Part shown: positions 43,886 through 55,705 of the stretch, piece by piece
How positions within the stretch are numbered: the stretch's first letter is position 1
How the letters are laid out: the number at the start of each line of letters is the position of its first letter
Assembly (NCBI GenBank): GCA_021495925.1
Contig: JAKEKT010000108.1
Location: 50,968-114,967, forward strand
Direction: 5' to 3'
DNA length: 64,000 bases
From: Diplodia intermedia
Lineage: Eukaryota; Ascomycota; Dothideomycetes; Botryosphaeriales; Botryosphaeriaceae
Notes under the pieces: generated by a model
Database searches by the model: none
Told to the model about the DNA's origin: nothing
Seen by the model: the letters and a program-made list of their open reading frames with translations, nothing else
Position numbers and translations under genes: made by a program

Positions 43886-45676
43886 ATGGCGCACCATGCA
43901 ACACGAGATCAGCAGGCGGCCAATTCCGAGGTGTACCAACCACTGGATCGGACCTCTCGGGACATTCGGCTACTCGAACTCCTTCCTGGTGGATGGAAGG
44001 ACCCACTATCCTGCCGCATGTTTGTGGCATCCCTGGACGCCGATCCGTACTATGAGGCGCTCTCATACGCCTGGGGAGAACCCAACCTTTGCCGACCGAT
44101 CACAATCAATGGCCGTCCTCGCAAAATTACCGAGAACCTCAACAGAGCTCTCCGGCGCATCCGACAACCCAACAGAGCGCGAATCATTTGGGTCGATGCG
44201 CTGTGCATCGATCAATCCAACGTCGGAGAAAGGACGCATCAGGTCAACATGATGGGCACCATCTTCTCGCATACTGCCGAAGCGCTCCTCTTCATCGGAG
44301 ATTACGACGAAGGTCGACTTCTGTCCGACACCGATCTCCCAGAAAACTCGGATGGTCAACTCACGCGGGCGGAAGTGGTCAGAGCATTAGATTTCATTAC
44401 CAGGATGTCCAACGGCCATCACATCGCCCTTTCGGAGACAGAGGCTGTATCTGACTCGCTCAATCAGACTTTCGATGCCCTCGAAAAACTCGCCAACTTG
44501 CCTTGGTGGAGCCGCATGTGGACGCTTCAAGAAACCGTGTTGCCTCCGAATGCAACGGTTGTTTGCGGTTCCATATTCACTCCTTGGTCAACATTCTCAC
44601 ATGCTGCCGAAAACATGCCTGAGCATCATTACAATTGCTGCTGGCTTCCGTATGAACGTATGGAAACCATAGGAATACTCTACAACAGAGCAATACCCAT
44701 TCATCACTTGCGCGAAACGTATTTCAAAAAGAACTCCGTGAATCTGATAGCTACTTTGGCAACCTTTCGACATCGCCAGGCGTCCGATCCTCGAGACAAA
44801 GTGTTTGCGTTGCTTGGTCTTCGTTCGGACGCAACGGAAATTTCGATAGATGCGGACTACTCGCTCAGCGTCTCTCACGTATATGAAAGCCTCATCACCA
44901 AGATGATAAGTTCTGGGAATAGTTTGTACCCACTACTACGGGTTCCAGAATCAGGCCGTCGCAGAGACTTGCCTTCTTGGGTCCCTGACTGGAGTGCCGG
45001 GATAAACGAGACCATCTCAGTCAACGAAACAAACCAATTGTACACATGTGAGCTCTTCGACGCGTCTGGCGGTGGTGTACCGACAATCTATCCAAGTCCG
45101 GAGTCAGTTCTGGCATTGAAGGGGTTGGTGGTTGATGAAGTCACCATGATTGGTTCCTGCAACGCAAATGCCGACATGCAATCTGTCAAAAGAGCCACGG
45201 AGCAATGGAAAGAGCTTTTGCGTTATGAGAGTATCAAGCACTGTCAGTATGTTGGTGGAGGGACGTACGAGGATGCACTCTGGCGAGTGTTGGCCCATGA
45301 CGTGGCATGGATTGAGAGAGAAGGCAGTTCAGTTTATTCAAAAGCTCGTAGAACTACCCCTGGTGATCACGACGTGTTTTTACGGGTGTTTTGGGACTCT
45401 CCGGGGATCTCTATCTTCTCTTGGCGCCATGTCCGCTTAGGAAGGTTCTTTATCACAAAGAAAGGCTACATTGGCATCGGACCACCCGACACCGAAATTG
45501 GGGACCATGTTTGCATATTATTCGGTGGGAAAGTGCCTTTTGTTCTGAGGACTGTACAGTCTCAAGGCCCTTGTCCATCATTTCGTTATATCGGACACGC
45601 TTACGTACATGGCATAATGGACGGTGAGGCGAGGAAAGACCCGGCAAATCAGGCTGAGGTGCTCTGGCTTGCGTAA
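43886..45676 (+). CDS. HET-domain (heterokaryon incompatibility) protein
   Basis: 596 aa, intronless. All HET blocks are intact: YEALSYAWGEPN (start of the domain, about residue 56), IIWVDALCIDQSNVGERTHQV (about 95), ALLFIGDYDE and LPWWSRMWTLQETVL (about 205). A DPRDKVFALLGL segment and LPSWVPDWS follow, in the order of the HET/ankyrin-type fungal proteins, and the long C-terminus has no second recognised domain (YVHGIMDGE near the end is the common HET tail). I chose the ATG at 43886 because it starts 44 residues before the usual SRDIRLLELLPG lead-in; an upstream in-frame ATG at 43793 adds unconserved sequence. It probably acts in cytosolic non-self recognition or programmed cell death. Confidence 0.93.
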   Translation: MAHHATRDQQAANSEVYQPLDRTSRDIRLLELLPGGWKDPLSCRMFVASLDADPYYEALSYAWGEPNLCRPITINGRPRKITENLNRALRRIRQPNRARIIWVDALCIDQSNVGERTHQVNMMGTIFSHTAEALLFIGDYDEGRLLSDTDLPENSDGQLTRAEVVRALDFITRMSNGHHIALSETEAVSDSLNQTFDALEKLANLPWWSRMWTLQETVLPPNATVVCGSIFTPWSTFSHAAENMPEHHYNCCWLPYERMETIGILYNRAIPIHHLRETYFKKNSVNLIATLATFRHRQASDPRDKVFALLGLRSDATEISIDADYSLSVSHVYESLITKMISSGNSLYPLLRVPESGRRRDLPSWVPDWSAGINETISVNETNQLYTCELFDASGGGVPTIYPSPESVLALKGLVVDEVTMIGSCNANADMQSVKRATEQWKELLRYESIKHCQYVGGGTYEDALWRVLAHDVAWIEREGSSVYSKARRTTPGDHDVFLRVFWDSPGISIFSWRHVRLGRFFITKKGYIGIGPPDTEIGDHVCILFGGKVPFVLRTVQSQGPCPSFRYIGHAYVHGIMDGEARKDPANQAEVLWLA

Positions 45677-46008
45677 ACAACCTCTCTCGGCATCGAAAAT
45701 TGAAGACGTCCCAGCTCAAGAAACCCTCCGTGAATGCCGAAGTTCTTCCTTAAAATTGCTGACAACGGATGCTATTGGTGGAGCTCTCCACGCAAAGAAC
45801 AGGAAAGAATACACACCTTTCTCATAGCCCTGTCACCAACAGCACCCTGCTTTCACTTACGCGTCACGACGCGCCCCTCTCGCACGGCCGTCAGACCATA
45901 GCGATGACTTTTGGCAGCTTCACACACCAATCGTCTATACATACACTCATTAGGACATCCTACAAAGGAAAGAGAAAATCAACATCTACACCGCCCATCC
46001 CTCCCCCC
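45677..46008. other. Convergent intergenic region
   Basis: About 330 bases between the HET (+) and rhodopsin-domain (-) genes. No gene was seen. Confidence 0.5.
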
Positions 46009-47337
46009 TCACTCCATCCACGTCACCCGCCCATGATGCGACCGCTCCGGCATATTCACCAACCGATCAATACTATCCTCATCCGCACTCTTCCGACTGC
46101 TCCTCCCCCCCACACTCTCCGCCTCCGCCCGATACGCCTCCGACTTAACCTCGACACTCCTCTGGACCTGAATCGCCGCTCCACCCGCCCTCCCATCCTC
46201 CATCTCGATATACTCGACCTTTCCCCTGCCCGCCGCGCTCACCACCACGCTCCCGCCCGTGCCATTGCGGCCGCCGCCGTAGTACTGCGACTTGCGCGAC
46301 TTGGTGGCGCCTGCGCCCCCGCTGGCGCTCTTCAGGTACGAGTCGATGCCGGCGAAGCGCAGGAAGGAGACGAAGAGGGGCCGGATGGAGGGCAGGCAGG
46401 CGCAGGCGATGGAGACGTGCAGCTCGACCGTCGACCACAGCATCAGCGAGAGGTTGCCGGGCCTGCCCGCGGCGAAGGCGAGGGTGACCATGGGGATGCG
46501 GGCGACGGATATCGCGCAGACGCTTTGATCGAGGTCAGCGCGATGGCCTGTACGTACGTAGGGACGGGCGGACTTACACCAGGCCCAGCGAGAACGCGAA
46601 GAGCAGCCCCATCTTCTTGGCGGCGCCGACCTGCAGCTTGAGGAGGCTGGGGACGGGGATGCCGATGATGATGAAGTCGGTGAGGATGTTCATGCAGGCG
46701 TTGGCCAGGAAGGTTTCCTTGCCGTTGATGCACCGGCCTGCGATCGTCTTGTCCCAGTAGCGCGCGATCGGCACGCACTCGAAGGCGCCGACGCAGACGG
46801 AGATGATGGTCCAGGAGACGACGAAGCCGATGGTGCAGCGGGTGACGAGCAGCGTCTTGGGCGTGACGAAGATGCGCAGGAATTGCACCGTCACGCTGAG
46901 CTTGGAGAGGCCGAGCGCGAGGTAGTACATCCAGGACGAGGCCCAGAACCTGCGTTGGTGGTCGGGGAGGTTAGCTGGATGGATGGGGGGGGTGGGTGGG
47001 CGGTGTTGGGCTGCTTACCATTGTCTGCCGGTGAGGTAGACGGCGAGGGGGATTTCGTTCATGCTGTACGCCATTCCGTTCTTGCCCTCTGCTCGTCGGC
47101 TGTGGTTAGCCGATGCTTCTTGTTCTCAGCGGGGACGAGAGACTCACGTATGTAGAAAGAGACAGCGAGGGGAATGGTGATCATCCACGCAGTGGCGACG
47201 AGCACATCGTCAAGACCGAAGGCGCTCTTGGAGCGGTACCGCGAAAGGAACTTCAGCATCAAAACAGTAAAAGAGCACGCACAGCCTGCAATGCTAGCAG
47301 CAATGGTCTGCACGGCGATGGGGCGAAGCTCCGTCAT
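46009..47337 (-). CDS. Fungal rhodopsin-domain (PTH11-like GPCR) seven-helix membrane protein
   Basis: 381 aa in four exons: 47337-47148, 47088-47019, 46949-46578 and 46522-46009. Introns 47089-47147 (GTGAGT), 46950-47018 (GTAAGC) and 46523-46577 (GTAAGT) are all in phase. The hallmarks of the fungal rhodopsin domain are GLDDVLVATAWM, the helix-rich ALGLSKLSVTVQFLRIF, VGAFECVPIARYWDK, GRCINGKETFLANACMNILTDF, IIIGIPVPSLLKLQV and WSTVELHVSIACACLPSIRP. A cytosolic basic, Ser/Gly-rich tail contains SSRKSADEDSID. There is no CFEM module at the N-terminus. Members are plasma-membrane receptors or receptor-like proteins, with Pth11 as the studied case; the ligand is unknown. I chose the ATG at 47337 just before the first helix. 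Confidence 0.9.
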
Positions 47338-49958
47338 GTGGGCCGTGCTGTCGCGACGACGAAAAAGCTGCAGTGCGGTGGTGGAGGCAGTCACATCGAG
47401 AGAACAAGGAATATGCGGATGGTCCGGGAAAGCAGGAAATCTTCTCATTATAGGCATAAGGCCCCTTTGACGCAGCCGGAGGGTCCCAGTGGTGCGGGAG
47501 GCTAAAGGGCCTGCTCCTGCGGGTGCCTGGATGGCCAGCTCTGCAGCGGGCGTCGGTTGCTGGCCGAGCACACACCACGCGGTTGAAGATCGAAGGATGT
47601 CGATCGATGAGGTTATTATTGTGGCCCGTTGGCTCCGGTTTCGATATAACCAAGACGTAAAGTGGCACCCTAGCCGGACCACCCGGCCAGTCGGAACGCT
47701 CGCCCGACTTCGCCATCAATCTGTGACGAAGGCGCTAGTCGGCAGGTCTCTGATGATGTCGCGGGCATTGGTCAGCTCTCGGATGCACCGGTGGCGCAGA
47801 CAGACGGGCCGTTTCGGCTTCCCTCCCTTCCCTCCTGCGCGGCACACTTGCGAAGTCTCCTGCAGCTGCTGCACGCCACCGGCACTGCCCAAGACGCCCA
47901 AGGGTCCCTGGGCTTGCCCTCTCTGGGGCCTCCATCCTCAACATCGTATCCAGCAGCTCGCAGGTCTAGCTGATTTGGGCAGCACTTGCACGGAGCGTTG
48001 GTGATGCGGTGCGTCGAAGGTTTTAAAGCCCGAGCGGCCTACCCTCATGCGGCGATCCTGCGGGGAGACGACCCACGATCGGCGTGGAGGCGGTCGAGCT
48101 CGGATCTACGCGAGACCCGCCAGATCATGATGTTGGACCACGGGCAGTCATTTCAGGGCGTTGGGTTGATGATTCAAGATGCCGGAGAAGTCCACGGAGG
48201 TTGCAAGCTGGAACAGGTGAGCTGGAACGGGGCGGGAACGGATCCATCGCGCATGCCCAGCTGAAGCTGACCCTTAGTCAAGACGGCCGCTACCATGGTG
48301 GCCTCGGCACTTGCACCTCATCACCTTGTCAATTGCATCTCTCCACCCCACCGTTGCGGCTGTGCCTCGCCCTCCACCCCCCTATAATGGCTACACGTAC
48401 GACTGCAAGCCGGTAGGGCTGCCGCCAGAGTATGCTTATAACGGACCCAGACTCGCGGGTTGCGACTTATCGATACGCCCGGGCGAAGCAGCACGCGGTG
48501 ACCCGAGGGGTTCGTCGGAGCTTTGCACCGCTATGGAAGGTGATCCTCCAGGAAGAGTTGCACGCCCGTCATTTAACCCGGCGGCCGGCCGGCCCTGGCC
48601 ATTCGGGGAAGGCGAAGCATGTGCCAGCACTCCAATAGGCCACCCCGGGCAGGCGCTGAAACGGACCGGCCGGCTTGGCGCACGTTCGCACACGCCGGGG
48701 TCTTCTATCAGCCGGGTGGCGGGATTGGCCGGGCTGGCCGCGTCCGGGGGTCCAAATGGGTGTGGGTGGAGATCTTTCCGCCTTCCGGGCGGGCGGCCGA
48801 GCGGGCGGCGTCCCGCTCCTGCGGGATGCAGGTGGTGGCGCCCCGTCTTTTCCCTTCCTTCTTTTTTCTCTTCCTTCACGCCATCATCGTCAGTCGCCTT
48901 GGGCCCCTCGACAAATCTACGTGTGGCGGGGCGAACAACACGGATGCGCCGCCTCGAACATTCTTCCCTGCGCCACTCCCGCTTCAGCTCAGGAGAGCGG
49001 GATGCAAGCGGGAAGCCACCGTCATGCCATGGGGCCACCGCACGCATCGGTCCAAGCGCAATTCCTCACAAGTGATAGGAGCTGCGAACTACACCGTATG
49101 GACGATCTCGGGTAGAGCGCTGATAAGCGCGTGCGAATGGTGTGCAGAGATGCAGAGCTGCTAAAGAGAAATGGGAATGTGTTGTTCAGAATATCCAACG
49201 TTGCATTCCGCCGTCCGGTGGGTGGAGGGACATATACGCCCGGGGAAGAGCATATCGCTCGTTTGGTCTGTGCGGGGAAGGGTTTTGCGGGGCTTGTTCT
49301 CGACGCAAACGAGGGGAGATCATATGGGGTGAGTGCATCACAAAGGGAAAGTGCTAACTGCTATTGTTCACAAGTCTAACAAAGGCTTTATTGACAATGT
49401 AACGTGGCTGCCTTTGTTGTCAGTTGGAACTGCCGAAGTGGCACTCGTTTTTTGGTAAAATGTGCAATCATCACTTGCGAGCAACCGTCCCGGCACATGC
49501 CCTTAGCGTAGGAAGATGGCAGGGGCTTATTAAATAAACTATAACATAATGGTATCCAGATTTCAGCTTGACTTGAGCCTAAGTGTAATGGCAGGATCCC
49601 TCATCGCTCAATGAGATCCACTAGTGGTTCAACTTCCTCAACGGGTAAGTCAAGCTCTTACTATCCCTACGCATCTCGGCACACGTTCATTCCTTAATTC
49701 GTGTCTCGTTCTGAGTGTCCGAAAACTTCTCTAATTCTGTAAACCTATCGACATGATGCGCTGCTTTGAGCGGACAAGCACTTCTATCGTTCATCGTGAG
49801 CAACGCTATCGGAGCACTCTCTATCTTCTGGCTTTACAATGAGTGCAGAATACATAGAGACGCGGAAACAACCTCGAAAATGAGAAGGAAAATCAGAGAA
49901 AGAGTTCACTGACCAACCTTCCAAGCCTTCAGATCTGAGACGGCACAATGGAGGCTTC
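47338..49958. other. Long gene-poor region
   Basis: 2.6 kb between two minus-strand genes. It contains GC-rich frames (for example 48436-49047) but no family motif, signal peptide or splice pattern that I can support. Its right part is AT-richer. Confidence 0.45.
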
Positions 49959-50832
49959 CTACACGACCTCGTCCAACCACGAATCCCTCAAGAGCTCCAG
50001 GCCCTTCGCCTTAAGCAGGATGTGGTTAATCGCCCTTTTCATCTCCTCGTTGGGGCAGAGCGCCATGTGCAGTTCACACGGAAGATGGGACCTCGGATCC
50101 GCCCACGTGCCGTAGATGCAAACCAGCATATGCGAATGGGCGATGTTAGCCATGTGGCACCTATCGGGGGCCAAGCACCTATGCGTATGCGGAAGCGGGG
50201 CATTTCTGCAGTCGGGGACCATGCACATGGTCGGGAGCGCTTGCCTGATGGTCTCCAGCTCTTCCCTCTCCCGCACCTCGGCCTCGTACCTCTCGCGGGC
50301 CTCAGCCTCGCGGCGCTCGCGGAGCCGCTGCTCCTCGATCCGCGGGCCCTCGACTTCGACCATCCACCGGACAAAGTCACTGCGGTGCGCGGCGTTGCCA
50401 CGCTTCAACGTCTCCAAGATCGTCAGGGCGTCCTTGCGATGCTGCTTGTACGTGACGGCGTCGGCCACGCTCTTGACCAGGTCGTCGCTGAGCGCGGCGC
50501 CGCCGCGGTGCACCAGCTGCGTCAAGTCCCTTGGGTGGAAGACGCGCGGCCTGTCGTGGCCGTCGGCCCTGTCCTTCCTCCACGGGCCGTGGCCGACGAC
50601 GCAGTAATGCATCGTCGTGCCGATCGCAAAGACGTCGTTCGCCTGGTCCGCCGCGCTGCGCGAGACGCCGTCCTCCAGGAACTCGGGCGCGATGTAGCCC
50701 CTGGTGAAGAAGTACAAACCCTTGTCCAGCGCGCGCGAGCGGTGTCCATCGACCTCTGCCGCGCCGCCGAAATCCGAGATCTTGACCGTGACCAGGGCCT
50801 CGTGGTCGCCGGGCTTCGCGGGGCACACGAGG

Positions 50833-50863
<31 letters not shown>

Positions 50864-51788
50864 CGGGCTTGCGGCCGAGGGGCCCCTTGTCGCGGCCGCC
50901 GCCGAACGCGGTGGTGCCGTAGCCGTGGTGCAGGAAGGCGAGGCCCTCGAGCAGCTGCGTGTAGACGTGGCGCAGCACGCCCTCGTGCGGGACGTTCCAC
51001 GACGAGCGGTGGCGGATCACGCGGCCGCCGCCGCGCGTGACGTCGGCGTCGACGAGGCACTGCTCGTGCATGTAGTCCCTGAGCGAGCCGAGCGGGCAGA
51101 ACTCGAGCAGGATGGCCTGCCGCTGCGGGTCCGGCGTGCACGGGTACCACATCTCGTCCGTCGCCGGCCGGCAGATGGTGTCGCGGCCCGCGCCCTCGCC
51201 GACGTTCATGAGTAGCGCGAGCATGCGGACTTCGTTGTGCGCCAGGGGGACGGACTCGTTGTCCGGCTTGTACGCTTGCTTGAGCGTCTTGACTGCGACT
51301 ACGCTGCCGCCGTAGGCCATCGACTGGACGGAGCCTTCGCCGCCGCTGCCGAGTTTGTTGAGGGGCTTGAAGTTGTGGGCGAAGTGACCGCGCCGCTCCA
51401 GTCGCGTGCGGGATTCGATCAGCCGGTTGATTTCGGCCTCGATGAGCGCTTTGGTTTGGGCCTCGGGCGGAATTGGCGGGGATGGCATGGTCGAGAGGAG
51501 GGGTGGGAAGGGGTCCGTGGCGTGGATCGAGCCCTGGAGTCCGCCGCGGGGTGGAACTGGGGCATTGGTCGAGCCCTGGGGGGCACCACGGGGTGGAGCT
51601 GGGGCGTGGATCGAGCCCTGTAGACCACCACGGGGTGGAACTGGGGCGTGGGCCGAGCCCTGTAGACCACCACGGGGTGGAACTGGGGCGTGGGCCGAGC
51701 CCTGTAGGCCACCACGGCGTTGAGCTGGGGGACCCATTGTGACGGTGTGAATGTGATACTGCTCTGTCGATTCTATTGCAGCGACCAC
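49959..51788 (-). CDS. Ser/Thr protein kinase with N-terminal 14-residue repeats and Cys/His-rich tail
   Basis: 609 aa, intronless. Residues 26-95 are five near-identical GGLQGSAHAPVPPR-type repeats (Pro/Gly/Ala-rich, likely disordered). The kinase domain runs from about 140: glycine loop LGSGGEGSV, VAVK (K167), hinge LLEFCPLGS, catalytic VVHRDLKPANVLV (D313, N318), DFG-loop SDFGGA (339-341) and GYIAPE activation-segment end. All key catalytic residues are present, so it should be active. The tail has an acidic/basic coiled-coil-like stretch (RLRERREAEARERYEAE) and then Cys/His clusters (CMVPDC, HTHRC, RCHMANIAHSH, CELHMALC) that could bind zinc. The start at 51788 is the first ATG; a second (51737) also precedes the repeats. 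I know no named family with this combination; its target and regulator are unknown. Confidence 0.82.
51504..51713 (-). repeat. Coding minisatellite: five 42-bp units
   Basis: The period is exactly 42 bp (for example GAGCCCTG occurs at 51529, 51571, 51613, 51655 and 51697), encoding 14-residue units GGLQGS[AI]HAP[VA]PPR. High DNA identity suggests recent expansion and likely length variation between strains. Confidence 0.92.
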
Positions 51789-52258
51789 TGGGGAAGTGTC
51801 GACTCGTTGCAGGTTGTCGTTGAGAGATGTGGTTGCTCCATTTTATTAAATCCATCATGACGGACAGTTCTCGCACAGTGCCGTTGCGACAAAAGGTTCA
51901 AGAGATGTGGTTTAACAATGCACTGTTCAGAGGAAAACTCTGGAAAATGCTGGGTTGTGACTTCTGAGTCACTGTCGACAATACAGTGGCAGCTTATGAG
52001 GGATAATGGGACTTTGGTATGGCCAAGCCAGACCATTCTACTACGGAATGTCGGAAAATGCTTGTAAAATTGCTTTAGTGTGTCTAAGGATTAATCAGTT
52101 AGCTATCTTCTTTCAGGGCTTGATCGGGTAGCTACACTCGTTTGGCCCAAAGCCATAACACCGTCACCTTTGATGGATCGAGACACTGATAAATTTAAGA
52201 CACAGTGTCAGTGGTCAGATTCTTCTCTCATGTACGTGAGACATTGACCTTGTTCAAG

Positions 52259-52278
52259 ATGTCTTGATTCCAAGACAT
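52259..52278. repeat. Inverted repeat ATGTCTTG-attc-CAAGACAT
   Basis: Perfect 8-nt arms with a 4-nt spacer, next to TGTCAGTGG copies at 52206 and 52278. This could be a regulator site in the kinase promoter or part of a small mobile-element remnant. Confidence 0.4.
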
Positions 52279-52918
52279 GTCAGTGGGGCTTATCTTAGCA
52301 TTCGCCGCACAATGTGATGGTGGTCACAGTTGATATTTATGAAATGGTGTAGTACTACTATAATCGACTGATTAAGGCGGTGGGCATTAGTGCAAGATCT
52401 CCACAAGTAAGCTTAAAAAAAACCCCCCAAATCGGGAAGTGGACAACGCGCTGGTGTCATATTTGGTAGCGATGCTATGCAAGCCTTGCCGAGTGCGGGT
52501 GACCTTCAGCAAATATAACATACCCACTAGTGTTGGAATAATCGCATAGGGATTGTATTCATGCTATCTACTGGTCTTTTATAGACCTGGATGCTGATTG
52601 CTGACTTATTTGCCTGCAATCCACTGGAAGTTTGCCTGGGTTCGGCTTGATTTCCAACAACTAGTACACTTTTTACTTCTATCAAAAGAGCTGTTACAGC
52701 AGCGTTCCATTTTTTGACGACCCTACGGGCCGCCGTCTCAGCGCTTATAATTTCTTGAAAGGGGAAGGGAGACTGACCAGCAACAACATGCATTTCAAAC
52801 TTTGCCGCTCTTGAATGGGTACAGAAGAACGAATGTGCACTGGGAAGTTGGTCCAATTTCACCCATCCCCTACTGCTCCTGAGTGAGATGTCAACATGCG
52901 ACTTCGCGAAACTCGCCA

Positions 52919-53299
52919 TCATCGGAAATCACGCGGGTGACATGTCCGTAGGGGTTTCACAATGTCGCGTATAGCGGTCCTCGGAAAAGCCATCGTGCAA
53001 TCCAGGCATCTCGAATACCGGACCAGTCTAAACGGCAGCTCTGAGCTGGAGCCGAGATGCCAATCGGGTCTCATGGCGACCAGCTGCGGCGACATGGCCT
53101 GCATTCGCGCCCTGCGCATCGACGCGAAATAGTCCGCACCATCCAGCCCATCCCACAGGGTCCGGCGATCGGTTACGACATAATCCAAGGGATCGCCTCC
53201 GAAGCTCCTCACAGACAACTTCCCCAAAGTCTGCGTCATAGCCGGCGCAAACTTGACCAAGGCGCAGTCTTTGGCTCTCTCGGCATCAACGCCATGCAA
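52919..53299 (-). CDS. Hypothetical fragment, doubtful
   Basis: 126 codons with a protein-like composition (SFGGDPLDYVVTDRRTLWDG; ADYFASMRRARMQAMSPQLV) but no recognised domain. Further coding-like sequence in other frames to the right (to about 53590) may mean a decayed gene. Confidence 0.25.
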   Translation of the reverse strand: MHGVDAERAKDCALVKFAPAMTQTLGKLSVRSFGGDPLDYVVTDRRTLWDGLDGADYFASMRRARMQAMSPQLVAMRPDWHLGSSSELPFRLVRYSRCLDCTMAFPRTAIRDIVKPLRTCHPRDFR

Positions 53300-54886
53300 A
53301 TTGGAGGCCTCCCCGTCTTAATCCTCGGCATCCTTTCCACTCATCCGGATGACCCCGGAACCGGCATTCCACCACCTCTCCGTCCCTCCTTCCGTTTAGT
53401 CGTTCCCAGACGCTCTCAGCACGGATGCGGCGACCGGCCAACGCCAAGCCGTGGCAGTGAGGCGTCGGGAACGATGCGTCCGGTTCGAATAGTAGCGGTC
53501 CACTTGCAGAGGGGGAGCTGTAGAAGTACGTATACGGCGACGGCGATATCGGCGGGGATGTCGGCGGTATTTCGTGATGGGTAGGGATTTGAACGGACAG
53601 ATACGGTGACAGGGCTGTGGGGAGCGCGGTGAAGAGGCGGAGGAGGCGGCGGAGGTGATGGAGAGAAGGAAGGGCTCGGGGGTAGGCCCGCGCGGCGGCG
53701 CTATTGCCGTTGTGTGGCTGAGGTGCGGGTTGGAGCTACCCGACCGACTTTCGCGTTTGACGCGAACATCACGAGTTGTGTGGAGACGGATACGTATAAG
53801 GCGGTCGAGACTGATCTGATCTGATCAATGCGGGCCCGGCAGCGGCTTTCGGCCCACGAGCTGATCGAGACTGCGTTGTTCTTCGAACTTTCTGGATCCT
53901 TTGTTAGCGGCGCACTTGTACATGCTAGAAGGAAAGTACGTGCAATGATAGCCCCAAGATCCGCTGGCAGTCATTGCACTGGCGCTATACTTGCCGTTGA
54001 CGAGCCAAACCCATAAATAGACTACCGGAGTATACGGTCTGTACTTTGCCCTGTGGCCAAGGCGCGCGTTGTTTCCATGCTGCCCCTTGCGGATTCTGTG
54101 ATGTGTTTTTGTACGAGTCCGGCTGCAGTTAACGCTACTTTGAAGCGCTGCAGCGATACGGAAAAGGGGAACAGCGAAATTTCCCGGCGAATGGGAAGCA
54201 TCAATGAGATTGCAAAGGCCAGGATCCTTTCAGAATCCGCCCAGTAGGGCGAGGAAGAGGTTCCACATCACAAAGTCCACGGTAAGCTCAGGCACGCTCC
54301 CCATTGGCTCATGGACCACCACCAGCCCGGAACAGGCAATTCTCAGTTGATCCCGATGATCACCCACGAGCCATGTCCCAATCCGGACACCCGCCCAGGC
54401 AACGAGCACGACTTCTTTCACTGCAAATTGTAGTCGAGCAGCAGAAACAACATGTTTGGAGGGGAAGCTGCGCATTTCCCAAGCCGCACGAACCCAGACG
54501 ACTGCATCTCACAGGGTCTTGTTCGCGAGCGCGGCTGCATTCTCACCGCGAGTTTCCCCTGAGCGCTCGCCCACACAATTTCCTAATTCGGGCCGTGAAA
54601 TAACCCTCCGAGGGTTGAAAATGACGTCTCGGTAACCCTATTCCCCGCATGTCCATGATCAGCGCGATCCGCAGCTGCTCAACACGGCGTACAAATTGGT
54701 CTTTCGCGCCGCATCTCCGCCAGCCCACAGTCCAGTCGCTTCTGCCCTCATCAACGTTCATTCAGCTGCCCAGCAGCTCTGCAACACCACTGTCGCTTCC
54801 CAGGCATACACTCTTTGACAATCCTTGTTCAAACAAAGGCCTTGCCATCTCCCGTCCCGGACTCTACACCAACTTAATCTGCCATA

Positions 54887-55705
54887 ATGCGGACATCCGG
54901 TCTCTTCCTCATTTCGCTGGCCTCGGCCGTCCTGGCATCGCCCGTCATGATGCTTCAACAGTCAGTCTCCAGCACTCCTTGACCACATCCCAACCTCCTG
55001 ACACGCATGGGCAACAGACAATGCGTTCCTCAATCTGCAGGCGGCGCAACCACCCAACCCTCTGACCCCAGCGCGCGCATGTGGCTCGCCCTCCACAACG
55101 CGCACCGCGCCAACCACACCAGCACCTGCTCCGTCGCGTGGGACCAGGAGCTCGCCAACGAAGCCATGATCTCGGCCCAACAATGCCAATTCCAGCACAC
55201 CAACAGCGGCAAGTACGTTTTCCACCCCTGCTCCCTCCGTCTCCCGCCGCGTCTTTAACACGCTGCGCCGCAGGGACTACGGCCAAAACATGGGCGAGGC
55301 CAGCCAAGGATCCAAGGAGCCCTCGTTCGTCTCCATGTTCTACAACGAGATCAAGGACTTCGGCCCGTACTGGCACCAGGACAGCGTGCCCATGACCGAG
55401 CCCAGCGTGCTGCACTTCACGCAGGCCGTGTGGAAGCAGACGACGACCATCGGCTGCGCCACCAACAACTGCGGCCAATGGCTTCTTTCGTACTGCAACT
55501 ACCGCGGACCGGGTAAGATCAGCCGCGTCTGTGCAACCCTAACAATTTGCTGACTGTGAATCCGACAGGCAACTACGCCGGCGAGTACGCAAACAACGTC
55601 GCCGACCTGGTCGCAAACCCCCTGCCGCCCATCTGCTCCGAGATCGGGTCGTGGGCGCAGGACGGGAGCTGCATCACGGACCAGCAGCTGCTGCAGTACT
55701 TCTGA
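54887..55705 (+). CDS. Secreted CAP/SCP (PR-1-like) protein
   Basis: 214 aa in four exons: 54887-54960, 55018-55212, 55274-55512 and 55569-55705. Introns (54961-55017, 55213-55273, 55513-55568) are GT-AG with correct phases. The signal peptide MRTSGLFLISLASAVLA is followed by a CAP domain: MWLALHNAHRANH (start helix), VAWDQELANEA, QFQHTNSGKDYGQN, the signature LHFTQAVWKQTTTIGCA, and YCNYRGPGNYAGEYANNV of the second signature. Cys residues are paired as in PR-1/SCP folds. Family members are extracellular; fungal ones bind sterols or fatty acids and some act in virulence. No transmembrane segment or GPI signal is visible. Secreted-effector status is inference. Confidence 0.93.

Larger units (their letters stand above)
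51789..54886. other. 3.1-kb divergent gene-poor region
   Basis: Promoters of the kinase (-) and CAP (+) genes lie at its ends. The left third (about 51900-52530) is AT-richer and contains repeats of TGTCAGTG and an inverted repeat (52259-52278). Two minus-strand frames (52527-52922 and 52919-53299) are the only candidates for coding sequence and neither is recognised. Confidence 0.5.

Noticed and set aside
48436..49115. GC-rich frames in the gap right of the rhodopsin gene
   Set aside because: Several overlapping frames on both strands with Arg/Gly/Pro bias and no motif; typical of GC-rich non-coding sequence.
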